Origin: Aplectana chamaeleonis
Lineage: Eukaryota > Nematoda > Chromadorea > Rhabditida > Cosmocercidae
Length of the DNA stretch: 64,000 nucleotides
Assembly: GCA_029168955.1 (NCBI GenBank)
Contig: JAPDOI010000271.1
Coordinates: forward strand, 524,001 to 588,000
Reading direction: 5' to 3'
Shown here one piece after another: positions 45,371 to 57,175 of the stretch (position 1 is the first letter of the stretch; every line of letters begins with the position of its first letter). Under the pieces are notes generated by a model that made no database searches, was not told where the DNA came from, and saw only the letters and a list, made by a program, of their open reading frames with translations. Made by a program: the position numbers and the translations under genes.

Positions 45371-48300
45371 TCATAACAAATACGATACAGTTGAGTGTGC
45401 TCGGTTCCTTCGAATAGCGCCAATCTGAGTACGAAACACTGTCACTGTTAGATTTTCTGATGGACGTTTTTCCCTGCGTTTGAGAAATCCTCGGATGCTC
45501 CACGGCGTTAGTGCGCCTGCGGCAACAGGATACCAACGAAACAATATCAGGAGCACCTAAAGAAGAAAACCTGCTAGACCTCTTTGGCTGACCCAACACT
45601 GACTAGGGACTGCATTAAACTTCCCGTGGCGATTTGGAAAACCATGTTGTCGTTGTTGTAGGTCTGTGACGGTACTAAAGTGACCCGTGCTAGGAATTTC
45701 CTAAATGGCTGCAGAGATTCCGAGAAATGGCTTAAAATTGTTTTACAAAAATGCAAGGGTACCCTTTAGAGAATTTTCGCGTTGTTCAGAAAAAAATTTT
45801 CGGACTCGGTTCAAAACTTTCCACTGAGGGTTGTTTGGGGCGTTGAACCGTAACCTGGGGTTTATTTTTTGGCCAGACTTAGGATTACTGTAGGTTACGG
45901 AAGGCATAGTGCTTTTCACTGGCCCCCTTCTCACCCTAAAGTTTCGAAAATCGAAAAGTGGACCGCAAATTCGTCTTCAGCCTCCCAAATAACACCCGCT
46001 GAGAAACTTTGAGTCAACTCTGAGACTTTGACCTAGCTACCGTATAGCCACCATTACATACCGTAATTCTTGGAAAACCGATAAACCGACCACAGAATTG
46101 TGTTAGGCAGCCCAAATAACCCCTAGGCAGCCCAAATTTCAAGACGATAATCAGCACAGAAAACAACCCCTAGTAAAAATTTAAGCTCAACCCAAGACCG
46201 TTTTTTGAACGCTCTAGAAATGGCCGATCGTGTACCCTTTTAATCTACGCAAAGCTATGAAAATTTCCTTTTTTTGGAATTCCCCTCTTAATCTCTGGGG
46301 CATTTAGGGAATTCGGAAAACGGACTATCAATGCTGTGTTCCATACCTACAACAACAACAACAACATGGGTTTATAAAAGCCAACGAGAAATGTAAGGTA
46401 AACCCTAGTGAAAGACAATTCTCTTACAAACAGTATCGCTAACAACTCACCAACGCATAGACTAAGTTAAACATGTCGATCGCTTCTAGGTCTCCATCGA
46501 CTAAAAAACTAAAGAGGATGCTGAAAGGTGTGACCAGTATAAGGGAGACAACTAGCACACAGTGAAGTAGTCCCTGAAAATCAAGAACATCCCGAAACGA
46601 AAATGTGAAAAGTGAATACCAGCCATCTAGTACGTTACACTCTAACGTCAACTAGTGGAGAACAACAACAAGAACGGTAAACAACATTAGTGTACATAAA
46701 CAACCACCCTTCGAATAGTCACTGCTTTGATTCAGAGAAGGAATCGTGCAGAGAAAATTGTACCTGACATAGGGTGTGCTTGCGGCCTTTCACTGCGCTG
46801 CAGCGCGCTTTGCCCGAGATTTCATCATTCAATCGACCCTAGCAATGTGGGCTGATATTCACGCAAGGTTTACCACGTTTTAGCAATTTATTAGGCCAAT
46901 CGATTCGCACGCGATGTGCTCAACCAAGGAAACGTTAACCATGGTTAAAAAGTGGCTAGATATTTGTGAATCCCAGCCTTGGGCGGCATGCACGATTGAG
47001 AGTGTTATCAAAGGGTTGAGGAAGGGTTAGGTCGTCGGTGCCTTATCGCAGCGCGAGGGCGGAGATCACACAAGGTCATAATTCGCCGTCACCACAAAAT
47101 TTTCATTGAATTAAAAATTTTTTAAGAAGTTTTCGGTATTTAGGACCCCGTATTCCCACACCTTCATCACCGTTGAGGGAGTTTCCCTACTTACTAGTCT
47201 GTTCAGAACTTGAGCAGCTGACCCTTGGTAATGAACGGTGTGTGAATGAAGAAAAATCGCTCTCCATTTTCTTATACCCTACCCTTTATTAAGTAGATCA
47301 TAATTTTTGTTTACAGTGAGATTTACGTGGTGACGGCAACTCATAATCGCCAGAAGATCACTGATAGATCGTTACCCAGTCAAACCTAGCTACGAGACAG
47401 GGGCAGCCGAGACTCTTTTGCTTGGGGAGGGACGGAGCCTAAACCCTGCCACAACCCCTTTAAGGCGCTGTCCAACCTCAGAGGTAATTTTTGATATTCT
47501 GGTCCGGTCGCCGCCTATAGCAACCCTGCGAAGCGAGCTATAGAAACCTCAATTCATTCAAATAGGCGAGATAAAGCTCGGAAAAAGTCGGCCACGCCTC
47601 CTTGAACGAAACAATGGGTAACGCCCACCGCCAGGTTTCCGACCTCAATAGAGAAGAGACGCGCGAATGATTCTATTCAAAACCTATGTTCTTCAATTTG
47701 TTTTCGGTCTGGCTTTATATTGCGGCCTGCTACAGAACGATGGCTGCGAATAACGAGAAAATACAGGCTCGAGACAACTCGTCCGCGAACTTCTAGCCGT
47801 TCGAAATCGAAATCTTTGAGGAGCCGTAACTCAGTCCTCAGTAAGTTCTGAGCGATTCTGAAAACAACATTGTGATCAGCGTGAAATTGTCTCCGAGATA
47901 GGCAGAAAAACGGAAAATCGATTCTGAGGTTGGACCGTGTCTTTAACGACAGTCGAAATCGTGCATTCCGCCCCTAATGACTATTAGTGAGTGTTAGCGA
48001 TCTTTCCTCTATTCTTTTCCATCATTTATTAATTAATTTGTGTTAGATTGGGATGCAGACCGATGATTTGGGAGCGTCGGTTGGAATTCAGGTGAATTTT
48101 CTTAAACTGGGATGATCTTTCTTGCGGATACTGCTCCATTATCACATAAGAAATCGATGAACAAGATCATGAAAAAAAGCGACAGAATCATGAAAATTCA
48201 ACGGCGTGCAGTACACTTTAGGCATACCTGGCAAATGATGCTTGTAGAGAATCGAGCTTGTAGCCGTTTCACTTTCTCTGTATACCCACAATTACTGCGG

Positions 48301-51300
48301 AAATCTCTCCTTATCAAAATATAACAGACGATAGAAACAACAATGATCAAAGGCACCAGTAATAGCTGCAGTATACCCACTAGTAAGGAGGACTGCAAAG
48401 GAACATATTTCAGGGGGTTATACAAAAATCAAGTGGGATGTCGACTGGGTTACAATACCGCTAACATTGGGTGTCTCACCCCAAGATTTCTGGATGTTTC
48501 GATGCTATACACAGTAGAATAGGCAAGTATGAACGGTGCAGTAATTATGTAGAACTTTTTAATCCAATGCGGTCTAAACGAGCGGCACTTTCGCAACACA
48601 ATCGGAAATAGAATAAAAAAAACGGGTATTTCAAAACACGAAAAAGTCATTTACCTCATGAAGGCAAGAACTCTATGAATGTTGAAAATCACAACAAGAA
48701 ACAGCTGCGCGCACTGAAGTACAGCTGATGCAACAAGTGTGATTCGTAATACTACAATATCCACCTGCATGAACGGATAGAACCATCGTGGTTGCCCTGA
48801 CAGAGTTGCTCGCTGAAGTTCGAGCTATCAGAAGCAACGTACAGCAAATCAGAGTAGCACAAAGCTCTGCGTTTTCCAATTCTGTTGATGTGCCCATTGG
48901 AATGGCCTCATTACTTCATCATAATGAAGGAAAATTGCACCCGGCGTATGATGGTTGAGAAATGTAACTCGTTGTCTCAAATGTGCTCAAACCCTTGTAT
49001 ATTTCGAATGTGTACCAACCTTTCATTAAACAGCGGTTTGGCGTCGTTTCTATCACTGGGTTGAAACTCAAGTCGCGCTTTGAAATGACATGACCCCGCT
49101 CGTCGAACTTGTGACAACGCTGGCAAAGCGACCGAAATTCGCACCAAAGCCAAATAAGATCGACATGATGCCCATCTGGATTGCGGAAAGAACACACGGT
49201 TGTGCCGAACAACACCAGCAGCGGAATCAAATGACGTATTAAGGGCAGCGGTCGGGAAGAAAAGTTGTTGAAAAACTTATAAAAATCAGCTTGATGCGCA
49301 AACGGCTAAAATACCACGAAGGTTACGCGGCAAGGAATGAGGTATAAGTAGATTTATTAGAATCCTGAGTTGCCCATCCATGCACAAGCGCCGCATTCCT
49401 CCAAAAAAAAAAAACAGAGTCTCGTGCTGAGCAGCCATAATTCTTTGACGTTCACACCCAGAAACAAATGCAAAATTAACTAATGAAAACAGTTACAGAG
49501 GGAAAGACAGATAAACAAAAACAACAATGAAAGCCAGCCCCAACGTTCACCTCGACGAGGAAAAAAATATTCGAGCAGGTCAGTCCAAAATCCATCGGTT
49601 ATCGATTGAATTCCAATTTCAAGCCAGCTGATGTTCGTGATACTAGAGATCATCGATGTCGATGATGTGGAGTGCGCACGTCCACCAGCAAAGGACCCGG
49701 AAATTCATGTTTGAATTTTAGTCCAAAACTGAGCCGTTTTTCTCAAATTCCTCTTTTCAATTTCCTCAAACACAAGTCCTAACAGTCCGAATCCAGGCAA
49801 GGGTTTAGAGAGGTAAAGAAGGCTGCATATTTGATCCCTAGAGGCAGTGCTCCTTAAAGGCAGTGGTCACGATGAAAAACGTTATCGAAAAAACTACAAA
49901 AATCAGCTTAGATCAAAAACAGCTGAAAAACTATGAAGGTAGCGCGGTGAAAAACGGTCTACAAATAGAGTTTCTAGGGCCCAAAGAAGCTAGTTCGTGC
50001 ACACGTGCACAGCGATGACGAAACAGATCGCAGTCTCATGCCGAGCAGTCAAAAATCATCGACATTCAGAGGACGAAATAAATGCAAATTTAACGAATAA
50101 AAACAGTTGAATAATGAAAGCATTACTCCAGTCAATGTTTTTGACTAGATGTGTACATAAATTCGAAATCTCAAAATGGGATTGAGATTCATGATCAGCA
50201 CCATCCTTCCCGATGAGCCAGCTGGCTGTGAAATATACACCACTTTATTGTTCAGCGCTTCCAATGATATACAATAAAATCTTAAGCATTGAACTAGTTC
50301 AGGTTTTCAAATTCCCCCAAAACAGTCGAAATTTCGCGAAATTTTAAACAAAGTTGACCGATGGCTAATATACTCGAGACCCAGGAAAGGATTTGGAGAG
50401 AAAAGACGACAAGCATATTTGATCGCGACCATAACCTTCGAGGTCAAAGCAGCGTTGAAACGATGACCTACTACAGTTATCTCAAATAGGTGGCACTACT
50501 GATTTCATCAACTATAGAACATCATCTGATATCATCTGATAAGTTTCTCGAATTCACGATTTCTTTCACGATGAAATTTATCGTGAACACTGCCTTTAAG
50601 AGGCAGTGTTCGCTACAGAACTAAAGTTGTCCACCTTTCCTTACTAAAAGCTTCTCCGGATTTAGAGTAGTGCAATCTTATGTTAAACCGCTGCGGAAAC
50701 ACCATCTTGGACAGGATTAACAGCCTCGATTTTGCATGCTTTGTGGAGGTCTACGAGCCTACTCGGCATAGATTATTTGTAGTGCCGAGCTTATCAGCTT
50801 GCTCGAAACAAGTGTGGAATCAATGACTTAAGGCCCGCGTCATATTCGCCGAAATACCGGCCGTCCTAGTCCCACCCGGTCGATATCTATGAGACACACA
50901 CAGGACGGGAAGAAATGAAGTGATAAAAATCATCCCCAACTGATAAAATTCCACCTTCTCAATGTCGTCCTTGGCTGTATCAGAAGGATTTTTATCATTC
51001 CAGACGGTTTTTATCAGTTGGGTTCAAACTTAGTCATATCATAGGACGATTTTTATCATTCAAGGATGATTCTTTATCACTTCATTTCTTCCCGTTTTGC
51101 GCGCTTCTCATACCTATCGACCGGGTGGGACTACGACGGCCGCTTTCGGCCGACTATGACGGGGGCCTAACGCTGTTAGTCCTGCCCGTTTGAGTATTCT
51201 TGCCCTTTTGAGCTAAACATTATGATTTCTGTTTTCATTTTAGTCTGACGCATGGACCAAGCGGCTGGTCTTACGGGGTTGGCGGTCTCACTGGAGAATG

Positions 51301-51870
51301 GGGTTTCGATTTGTGCGGGTTGATCTACCGTCGCAGCCCCGTCCTTTCATCAGACTTAAATGATTGCGCGAACTCTACATATGGTCTCGTGCTTGTTTTT
51401 TCTCCTAAATTGTTTTATCATTTGATTTCGGCATTATTTCTGGCTCTACATATCAACAAAGTCAAAGTGTACAGAGAATCGGACTGGGATGTTCTGAGCG
51501 GAGTTTTGCACCTAAGCACGGGTTAGGATCTTGGTGACTCCAACTCTAGCGTGTTTTTTGTGTCGGAGCACTCATGGATTTTGCCGTTTCTGAATCAAAA
51601 TGCTTTTTATAGTTCTCTAGGCAAGGTTTTCCATTGCGACAACTGCCTTCAACTCACCTGATTTGCAATAATTTGCACGATAACTGCAAGAATACCCACG
51701 ACAGATTGCACCACTATCAAATTCTGGTAATGGGTGAGGGACTTGTAGTTTTTGAAAATGCGATGGATAATATATGCGTGCATGACAAAACCACAGATTG
51801 ACGCCGACATTGTGCTGACAATCTGAACCCACTCGACGACGATTTCGTTTTGTTTCGTGAATATAGTCAT
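45371..51870 (-). CDS. Nematode serpentine (7TM) receptor, gene 3 of the cluster
   Basis: Predicted 312-residue seven-helix receptor; ligand unknown. Minus-strand exons are 51870-51658, 48812-48655, 48573-48480, 48392-48228, 46573-46451 and 45556-45371, with GT..AG borders and agreeing phases. Exon 1 has TM1 and TM2 (LTHYQNLIVVQ between them). Exon 2 has TM3 ending IFNIHRVLAFM. Exon 3 (FRPHWIKKFYI) holds TM4, exon 4 TM5 and the loop SNCGYTEKVKRLQARFS, exon 5 TM6, and exon 6 TM7 ending WSIRGFLKR. Exons 3 and 4 are 3 and 9 nt longer than in genes 1 and 2, a trait shared with gene 4. Large introns hold repeats, including two TTAA elements and a TAA MITE in intron 1. A leader-type acceptor TTTCTAG ends at 51881, 10 nt before the ATG. 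Confidence 0.83.
45770..46330. repeat. Dispersed repeat related to 10800-11600
   Basis: Third diverged copy, with ACCGTATAGCCACCATTAC and ACCGTAATTC, inside the last intron of receptor gene 3. Ends not resolved. Confidence 0.4.
47464..47942. mobile_element. TTAA element, family E, copy in receptor intron
   Basis: About 479 bp with ends GGCGCTGTCCAACCTCAGA / TCTGAGGTTGGACCGTGTCT, flanked by TTAA (47460-47463, 47943-47946). Interior blocks CTCGAGACAACTCGTCCGCG and GAGGAGCCGTAACTC match 55151-55851. Confidence 0.8.
49243..49853. mobile_element. TTAA element, family B, copy 2
   Basis: About 611 bp starting GGCAGCGGTCGGGAAGAAAA after TTAA (49239-49242). Interior AAAATCAGCTTGAT and CATCGATGTCGATGATGTGG matches 6942-7492. 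The right end is diverged and meets the next copy at TTAA 49854-49857. Confidence 0.75.
49858..50437. mobile_element. TTAA element, family B, copy 3
   Basis: About 580 bp starting AGGCAGTGGTCACGATGAAA and nearly identical to 6942-7492 over the first 200 bp. The right end CGCGACCATAACCT has decayed. It shares its left TTAA with copy 2. Confidence 0.85.
50444..50596. mobile_element. Short TTAA element, family A-like
   Basis: About 150 bp. The left end AAGCAGCGTTGAAACGATG is decayed; the right end ATCGTGAACACTGCCT is intact and followed by TTAA, after which AGGCAGTGTTCGC begins another, solitary end. Probably an internally deleted family A copy. Confidence 0.6.
50832..51167. mobile_element. TAA-flanked foldback MITE (PIF/Harbinger-type)
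   Basis: 336 bp with ends GGCCCGCGTCATATTCGCC / CCGACTATGACGGGGGCC and TAA at 50829-50831 and 51168-51170. The arms continue through CCCACCCGGTCGATA and GAAGAAATGAAGTGATAAA for over 100 bp each, so the element folds almost completely. Confidence 0.85.
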
Positions 51871-51881
51871 AGAAGAGAGGC

Positions 51882-53716
51882 TAGAAAGTTGCTTTTCTTG
51901 TCGTGGTTAATATGAATGCGATTTTCCTGTGCGTAAACGAAACATACAGAATGAAGCCATTCAGAGGTTAGTTTCACATGTGAAAGGTGAAAATATACCA
52001 GAAAATCTGCACAGGCTCCTCACATCTGTTGAAAGTGTTCTTAATAATTTGGAATAAGCTCGTGATGTCAGCGAGCAGAATGTGAAGAATGAAGATAATG
52101 TTCGCGCATTGCCGTAAAAGGTTATTATTAGCAGAGCAATATGCATGGTGCGTGACTTCATGTGATTATCTGAGACCCAACACTCCTAAGATCAAGGCTC
52201 ATGTGCCGCCATACGAGTTGCAATTGTCTTGCGTTGGGCAAGGTTGATTTAACAGCTGCCTGATATGATGGCAAAATGAATGGCTTCAAGCCAGATGGAA
52301 CCTACATTATTCCATCTCGGGCGTCCGTTACCACACAACCGCTGACATTCCAAAAACCACAATGCCTGGCAACTTTTGAACGCCGGTACCTATTAAGAGA
52401 TGGAGAGGCATAAGTGTAGAGTTTGGTAAAAACATAGGTTTGCAACGTCTCTTGCTCTCCCATCATTTTACCCAGTTAGCTACGCACGACATCGCTTGCC
52501 TTGTTGGCACAGTGAATCTGTAAGGGGCGCAGTTCCCTGTGGGAGAATCATCAGCGCCGTGCTATTAAATAAGCTTATTTTTTCAGAATATCGGCTTTTA
52601 TTCAAACCGAATTGCATAAAATACGAGATCATAAAGCGCACTGATAATTAGACAAGTAGACAACTAGACCGGAGGATCTCAGAGAGGCAACTACCTTCCT
52701 TTCCTTATGTTTTTGCGCGTCAAAGTTGCAGATTTTGACAAGACAACGTGACGATAAACATGAGCAATGGGAGGTAAACTTCTTTTTGCGACAAGAACCA
52801 TCGTTTTCGGAGTGGCTCGTCTACATCTTGATCTCAACAAAATAAAGAATCTCTAAGGTATTCTGGTTTGTTGGGTCAGAGCCAATATTCGGCGATATCT
52901 CTCGATTTCTGCTCTCCAACAGGGCATACCCGAGAAATTGTGAAAGATCGACTCGCAAACACTGGTAAACCTGGTAGAGAGCAAACCAACTCGAGTACGC
53001 GTTGCAATAAAGGAGCAAGGAGAGCCAATCGAAAATTCGTTTTAAGACAACACAACTGTGTCGGACGAGAATCGCAATATAACCCAGGGGTGTCCTATCA
53101 TTTTGACACGTGACGCAAAACACAAATGTATTCTAGAAAAGTGCACAAACGTTTTCTCTTCCTCCAAAGAGTAATACAGGAGTTATTTGACATCCTAATC
53201 ACAGCAGTATTGACGAAAAAGACCGATCTTGCTTAAAGGCAAGGTCCGGTCAAATTTTGACACCACCGAAATTTGGGTTAGATAGACTGGGGTGGCTTAG
53301 CTGGACACCGTCTGGAATTTTCACAAACCCTAAGTCCGTACTCCTGGAGAAAACAGCCTCAAAGTCAGGAAACACGGTAATCACAGCATGATAATCATAG
53401 CTGGAATGACCGATAATTACACTGCAGTTTTGAAGAATGCGTGGACGACTGCTAAAATATGGACGATGGCCACACCTTTCTGGCTTTTCTGACACAGCGG
53501 TTGACGGAAGCGGCTGGAATAACTTGAAGAAGACCGGTTTTACGCAGTTTTCGCATGTCCCTTGGAGCTACCTGTAGCATGCGCATCGATTCAGCGGGAA
53601 ATTTCCAAATCGAAATTCTGCCCAAACCCTGCCTTTAAGAAACACGAAACCAACCATTTCAGGAGGTGTCATATCTTATCTTTATGATACGCAGTGTAAG
53701 TACGTAGTTTACTTAA
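51882..53716. other. Upstream region of receptor gene 3, no further gene recognised
   Basis: A segment at about 52100 (CATTGCCGTAAAAGGTTATTATT) resembles one at about 43020 (CATTGCCGCAGAAGGCTATG), suggesting an old duplication of flanking DNA. The frames at 52821-53123 and 53250-53495 have no domain. Confidence 0.35.
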
Positions 53717-54190
53717 AGGCACAGGACACCCAGAAAATTATTTTCCAGATTTCATGCTTATCTTGGAGAGAGCCACTCTCTGGTCACATTAGTATCTCTG
53801 AAATCGTTCAATACCCCCTACGAACGGAGATATGGTTCCTTGAAAATGCCTGCAGTTTGAAGGCAAAAATTTCGTGGACGAGTTGTCTCAGGCCTGTATT
53901 TCTCTTCATTCGCAATCGCTGCACGAGAACAAAACAGGATGAGGGGATAGACCGGCAATGGACTGAAGAACGACAAGATCTTGAGAATTCATCCATCCAT
54001 TTAGCCGCTATTGAGTTCGTAAATCTGGTAGGGGGTCGGGCCTGTGGTGATGAGCGAAGAAGGTCGGGCCTGTAGTAGTCGCATATATCTCGCTTACTTG
54101 AAGTAATTGAGGTCTCGCACTTGGCACGTGTTATACAGGAGGGGCCTTCTACACAAATACACGAAAATCTCAAAAGTCATAACTATGCCT
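53717..54190. mobile_element. TTAA element, family D, copy 2
   Basis: 474 bp starting AGGCACAGGACACCCAGAAA, ending CATAACTATGCCT, flanked by TTAA at 53713-53716 and 54191-54194. First member of a five-element chain. Confidence 0.88.
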
Positions 54191-54194
54191 TTAA

Positions 54195-54468
54195 AGGCGT
54201 CGTACGCGCTTAATATCACTCGTCGTTCTCTTGCGTTTGAATCATTGGTTGGGCCCCCTGAGAACGTAGGTAGACTTTGCTGGACCACCAACGCAATATT
54301 GTGAAGATATGGAATCCCTCGAATCCCGTCAAAAGAGGCCGGCTCTCCGTTGGCCTTCTGGCATCAAATGAAAAAACGAAGTAGCTTGTCAACAAATACT
54401 ACGTCAACTTCCACTCATACAAGTTATACCGAAAGACGGTGAGCGGTTTTCAGCGCGTACGATGCCTC
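54195..54468. mobile_element. TTAA element, family F, carrying gag-like sequence
   Basis: About 274 bp with ends AGGCGTCGTACGCGC / GCGCGTACGATGCCT. The interior (54240-54365) matches 62690-62860, including GAATCATTGGTTGGGCCC and a stretch that in the other copy belongs to a retroelement gag frame. It shares TTAA with both neighbours. Confidence 0.75.
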
Positions 54469-54471
54469 TTA

Positions 54472-54666
54472 AGGCAGTATTCACGCTGATTTTCTCTCCC
54501 GAGTTTTCCACTCAAAACAATACTTTGGCCATCAAATGTTAACAAAATTACAAAGAAACTGCGATAAACGCACTACATCGTCTTATTTCAGTGGCGTTAT
54601 TCTATGGCCTCTGGCCAAACAATCGATTTAGCGATCAATCTCAAAATCCAAGATTATCGCGAACAC
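54472..54666. mobile_element. Truncated TTAA element, family A-like
   Basis: Starts GGCAGTATTCACGCTGATTT after TTAA and breaks off at TATCGCGAACACTC, where the family D copy begins without its first bases. Both ends at this junction are trimmed. Confidence 0.6.
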
Positions 54667-55146
54667 TCGGGACACCCAGAAAATCGTTTTTCAGTTTTCA
54701 TGCTGTTCTTGGAGAGAGTCACTAGCTGATCACAGTGATATCTCTGGAATCATCCAAGACCCCAATGAACAGAGTTATGGCTTCTTAAATATGCCTGTAT
54801 TTTGAGAGTTCGAAATTGCTGGACGAGTTGTCTCAGGCTTGTATTTCTCTTCATTCGCAATCTCAGCGCAAGAGCGAGCCGGAGTATGGAGACAGTCCGA
54901 CAATGGTCTGAAGAACGACGACTTGTTGAGAACTCATCTATCCATCTAGTTGCTGTCGAGTTTGGATATCTGGTAGGTGGTGTGGCACGTGGTGGTGAGT
55001 GAAGGAGGTCGGGTCTGTGGTGGTCGCTTATATCTCGCTTATTTGGAGGAACTGAGATCTCGCACTTTGCACATGTTATATAAGAGAGGTTTACTACCCA
55101 ATCAAATAAAAAACACAAAGTTCATGTCTGAGAGTGTGCTGTGCCT
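54667..55146. mobile_element. TTAA element, family D, copy 3
   Basis: About 480 bp starting at GGGACACCCAGAAAATCG (first bases lost), ending GAGTGTGCTGTGCCT. TTAA at 55147-55150 is shared with the next element. Confidence 0.8.
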
Positions 55147-55150
55147 TTAA

Positions 55151-55851
55151 AGGCTTAGTCCTAGATCATGGACAAAATCTGATATTTCCATGAATGTGTG
55201 AAGTAGACCCACCCTACATTATACTTGTTCCGAGTCGGATAAAAAAGTCGACTTTTTATTCGACAATTCGGTTATTCAAAAAAGGGCGATATCCGACTAC
55301 AGTCGAAAAGTCGAATATTCGAAAAAGGGCGATATCCGACTACAGTCGAAAAGTCGAATATTCGAAAAAGGGCGATATCCGACTACAGTCGAAAAGTCGA
55401 ATATTCGAAAAGGTGTGATATCCGACTACAGTCGAAAAGTCGAATATTCGAAAATGTATAATATCCGACTATAGTCGAAAAGTCGGATATTCGAAATAAA
55501 TTCCATCTGGAACAAGTATACCCTACATGGCACCTGCCAACTGCGAACTCAATCTTTCGAGATCAGCAGTGGCGCGGTGAGCGATGGCTTCCGATCAATA
55601 GCCCCGTTCTTCCCTTCATTCTCAACTTCTCCCTTTGTTCAGGTCGGTCCGCCTACATCGGTTGCCGATGACGGAAGTTACGAGCCTCGGACAACTCGTC
55701 CGCGATGCTTTCGTAGATTAACTTCTGAGGAGCCATAACTCCGCTCCTAGGGAGTCTTGTACGATGAAAGTGACATCACTGGAATCAGCGTGCGACCGTT
55801 TTCAAGACACGCAGAGAAACAGGAAAACGATTACGAGGTTGTACTGTGCCT
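55151..55851. mobile_element. TTAA element, family E, interrupted by a second element
   Basis: 701 bp in total, of which 309 bp are the nested element and its duplication. It starts AGGCTTAGTCCTAGATCATG and ends TTGTACTGTGCCT before TTAA (55852-55855). The flanking halves (GTGTGAAGTAGACCCACC and GGCACCTGCCAACTGCGA) are continuous in the relative at 33425-33892, confirming the insertion site. Confidence 0.85.
55220..55520. mobile_element. hAT-like MITE with 8-bp duplication and internal 43-bp tandem repeat
   Basis: 301 bp with perfect 12-bp ends TATACTTGTTCC / GGAACAAGTATA, flanked by CCCTACAT at 55212-55219 and 55521-55528. An 8-bp duplication is typical of the hAT superfamily. The core is five units of 43 bp (CGAATATTCG plus GATATCCGACTA and AGTCGAAAAG), each itself rich in short palindromes. 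Confidence 0.9.
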
Positions 55852-55855
55852 TTAA

Positions 55856-56811
55856 AGGCATCGTTCGGAAACCAAATTCAATTTTTAAGGCTTAGTTTCA
55901 TTAATGATCCCGGTAGACCACACCGGTGAGCTTCGGCGCTTTAAAAACGTATGGTGATGAAGTTGGATGGGGTTAAATATGAGAATCCGTAGCCAGTTCT
56001 CACCAGTGATCTACCATTTTTCCACAGAATGTTGATGCAATCGTCAAACAACATAAAAAACAGTTACGGCACAAACTCCGAGAGAAAAACTTCGAGAATG
56101 TCAGTGACGAGGCCTTCAAATGCATATAGACTCCAAAAACGATTTTGGAGCAAAATTCAATTTCATATTTACAATGTGTTACGATTGGCTTTTCTTTACA
56201 ATTGAAGGTTTTTCATGAGCCCCTTCAGAAGCAAAGCAACGCGAAAACATGAAAATTTAATATACGGTGTTCGTGCGTAAGAGACCTTCAACTTTTTTTT
56301 TGCAGTTTGAACAGCCGGAACTACCAGAAGGTGCTCATTGCTTACCCTCTGCCATGAATAGCATTACAGCAATGTTCATGTCCAATTTTTTAACATGGCA
56401 ACGAGCCTCACTCATCAAGGTCATTTCCTGTTCGCATTGGGGTTCGCAACGTGAACGTTCCACTAATACCAGATTGCTCTCCTGCGTAGACGTCATGGAG
56501 AGCCTACGGTGATTCCTTTACGGTGTCAGTGCAAGACTGACACCACTTCTCTTCCAATTTTTAAACCAAAAAAAAAACATTTTGGGTGCGTGGGCCAATA
56601 TTGGCCACGGCCATGCAGTACTCAGTTAACAAGCTCTTAGTATACCAAATTAGGTTTTTCGTGTTTATTTTGATGAAGGATGTGCGACTAATTATGGAAT
56701 TTATTTTGTTTGCTTCTGAAGTTAGCTTAAATGAATGATTTAACAAGTGGACCTATAATTTTGCACCACTTGAAAATGTTGTTCTCTCACAAAACATCCG
56801 GTACTTCTTAA
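55856..56811. other. Solitary TTAA-type end and unassigned sequence
   Basis: AGGCATCGTTCGGAAACC follows the shared TTAA at 55852-55855 and looks like another family start, but its partner was not found. The frame at 56267-56512 lacks a domain. Confidence 0.4.
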
Positions 56812-57062
56812 ATGCACAGGACACCCTCAGGTATGAATTTTGATATTTTCGCATAATTGTGTAGAAAACCATTCCCGCATAACACGTGCCAAATGCGAGA
56901 TCTCAATTCCTCCAAATAAGCGAGATATAAGCGACCACCACGGGCCCGACACCCTCCAGCCACCACCACAGGCCCGCCGCCATTGCTGATTTTCGATCTC
57001 AATAGCGGCTAGATGGATGGACAGTCTTCGAACGAGCCGAGTTCTCTGGGTGCCCTGTGCCT
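56812..57062. mobile_element. TTAA element, family D, internally deleted
   Basis: 251 bp. Ends ATGCACAGGACACCCTCAGG / GGGTGCCCTGTGCCT with TTAA at both sides (56808-56811, 57063-57066). It retains GCGAGATATAAGCGACCACC but lacks the middle of the 455-480-bp copies. Confidence 0.8.
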
Positions 57063-57175
57063 TTAATGAGTGAGCTGATACTTCTAAAACCGTAGCCTCT
57101 ATCTATAGTTTCGTGCACTGCTGAATTGATCGGTTAAGGTTCCGTATTGTCAAACTCAAGTCCTGATCCAATCAA

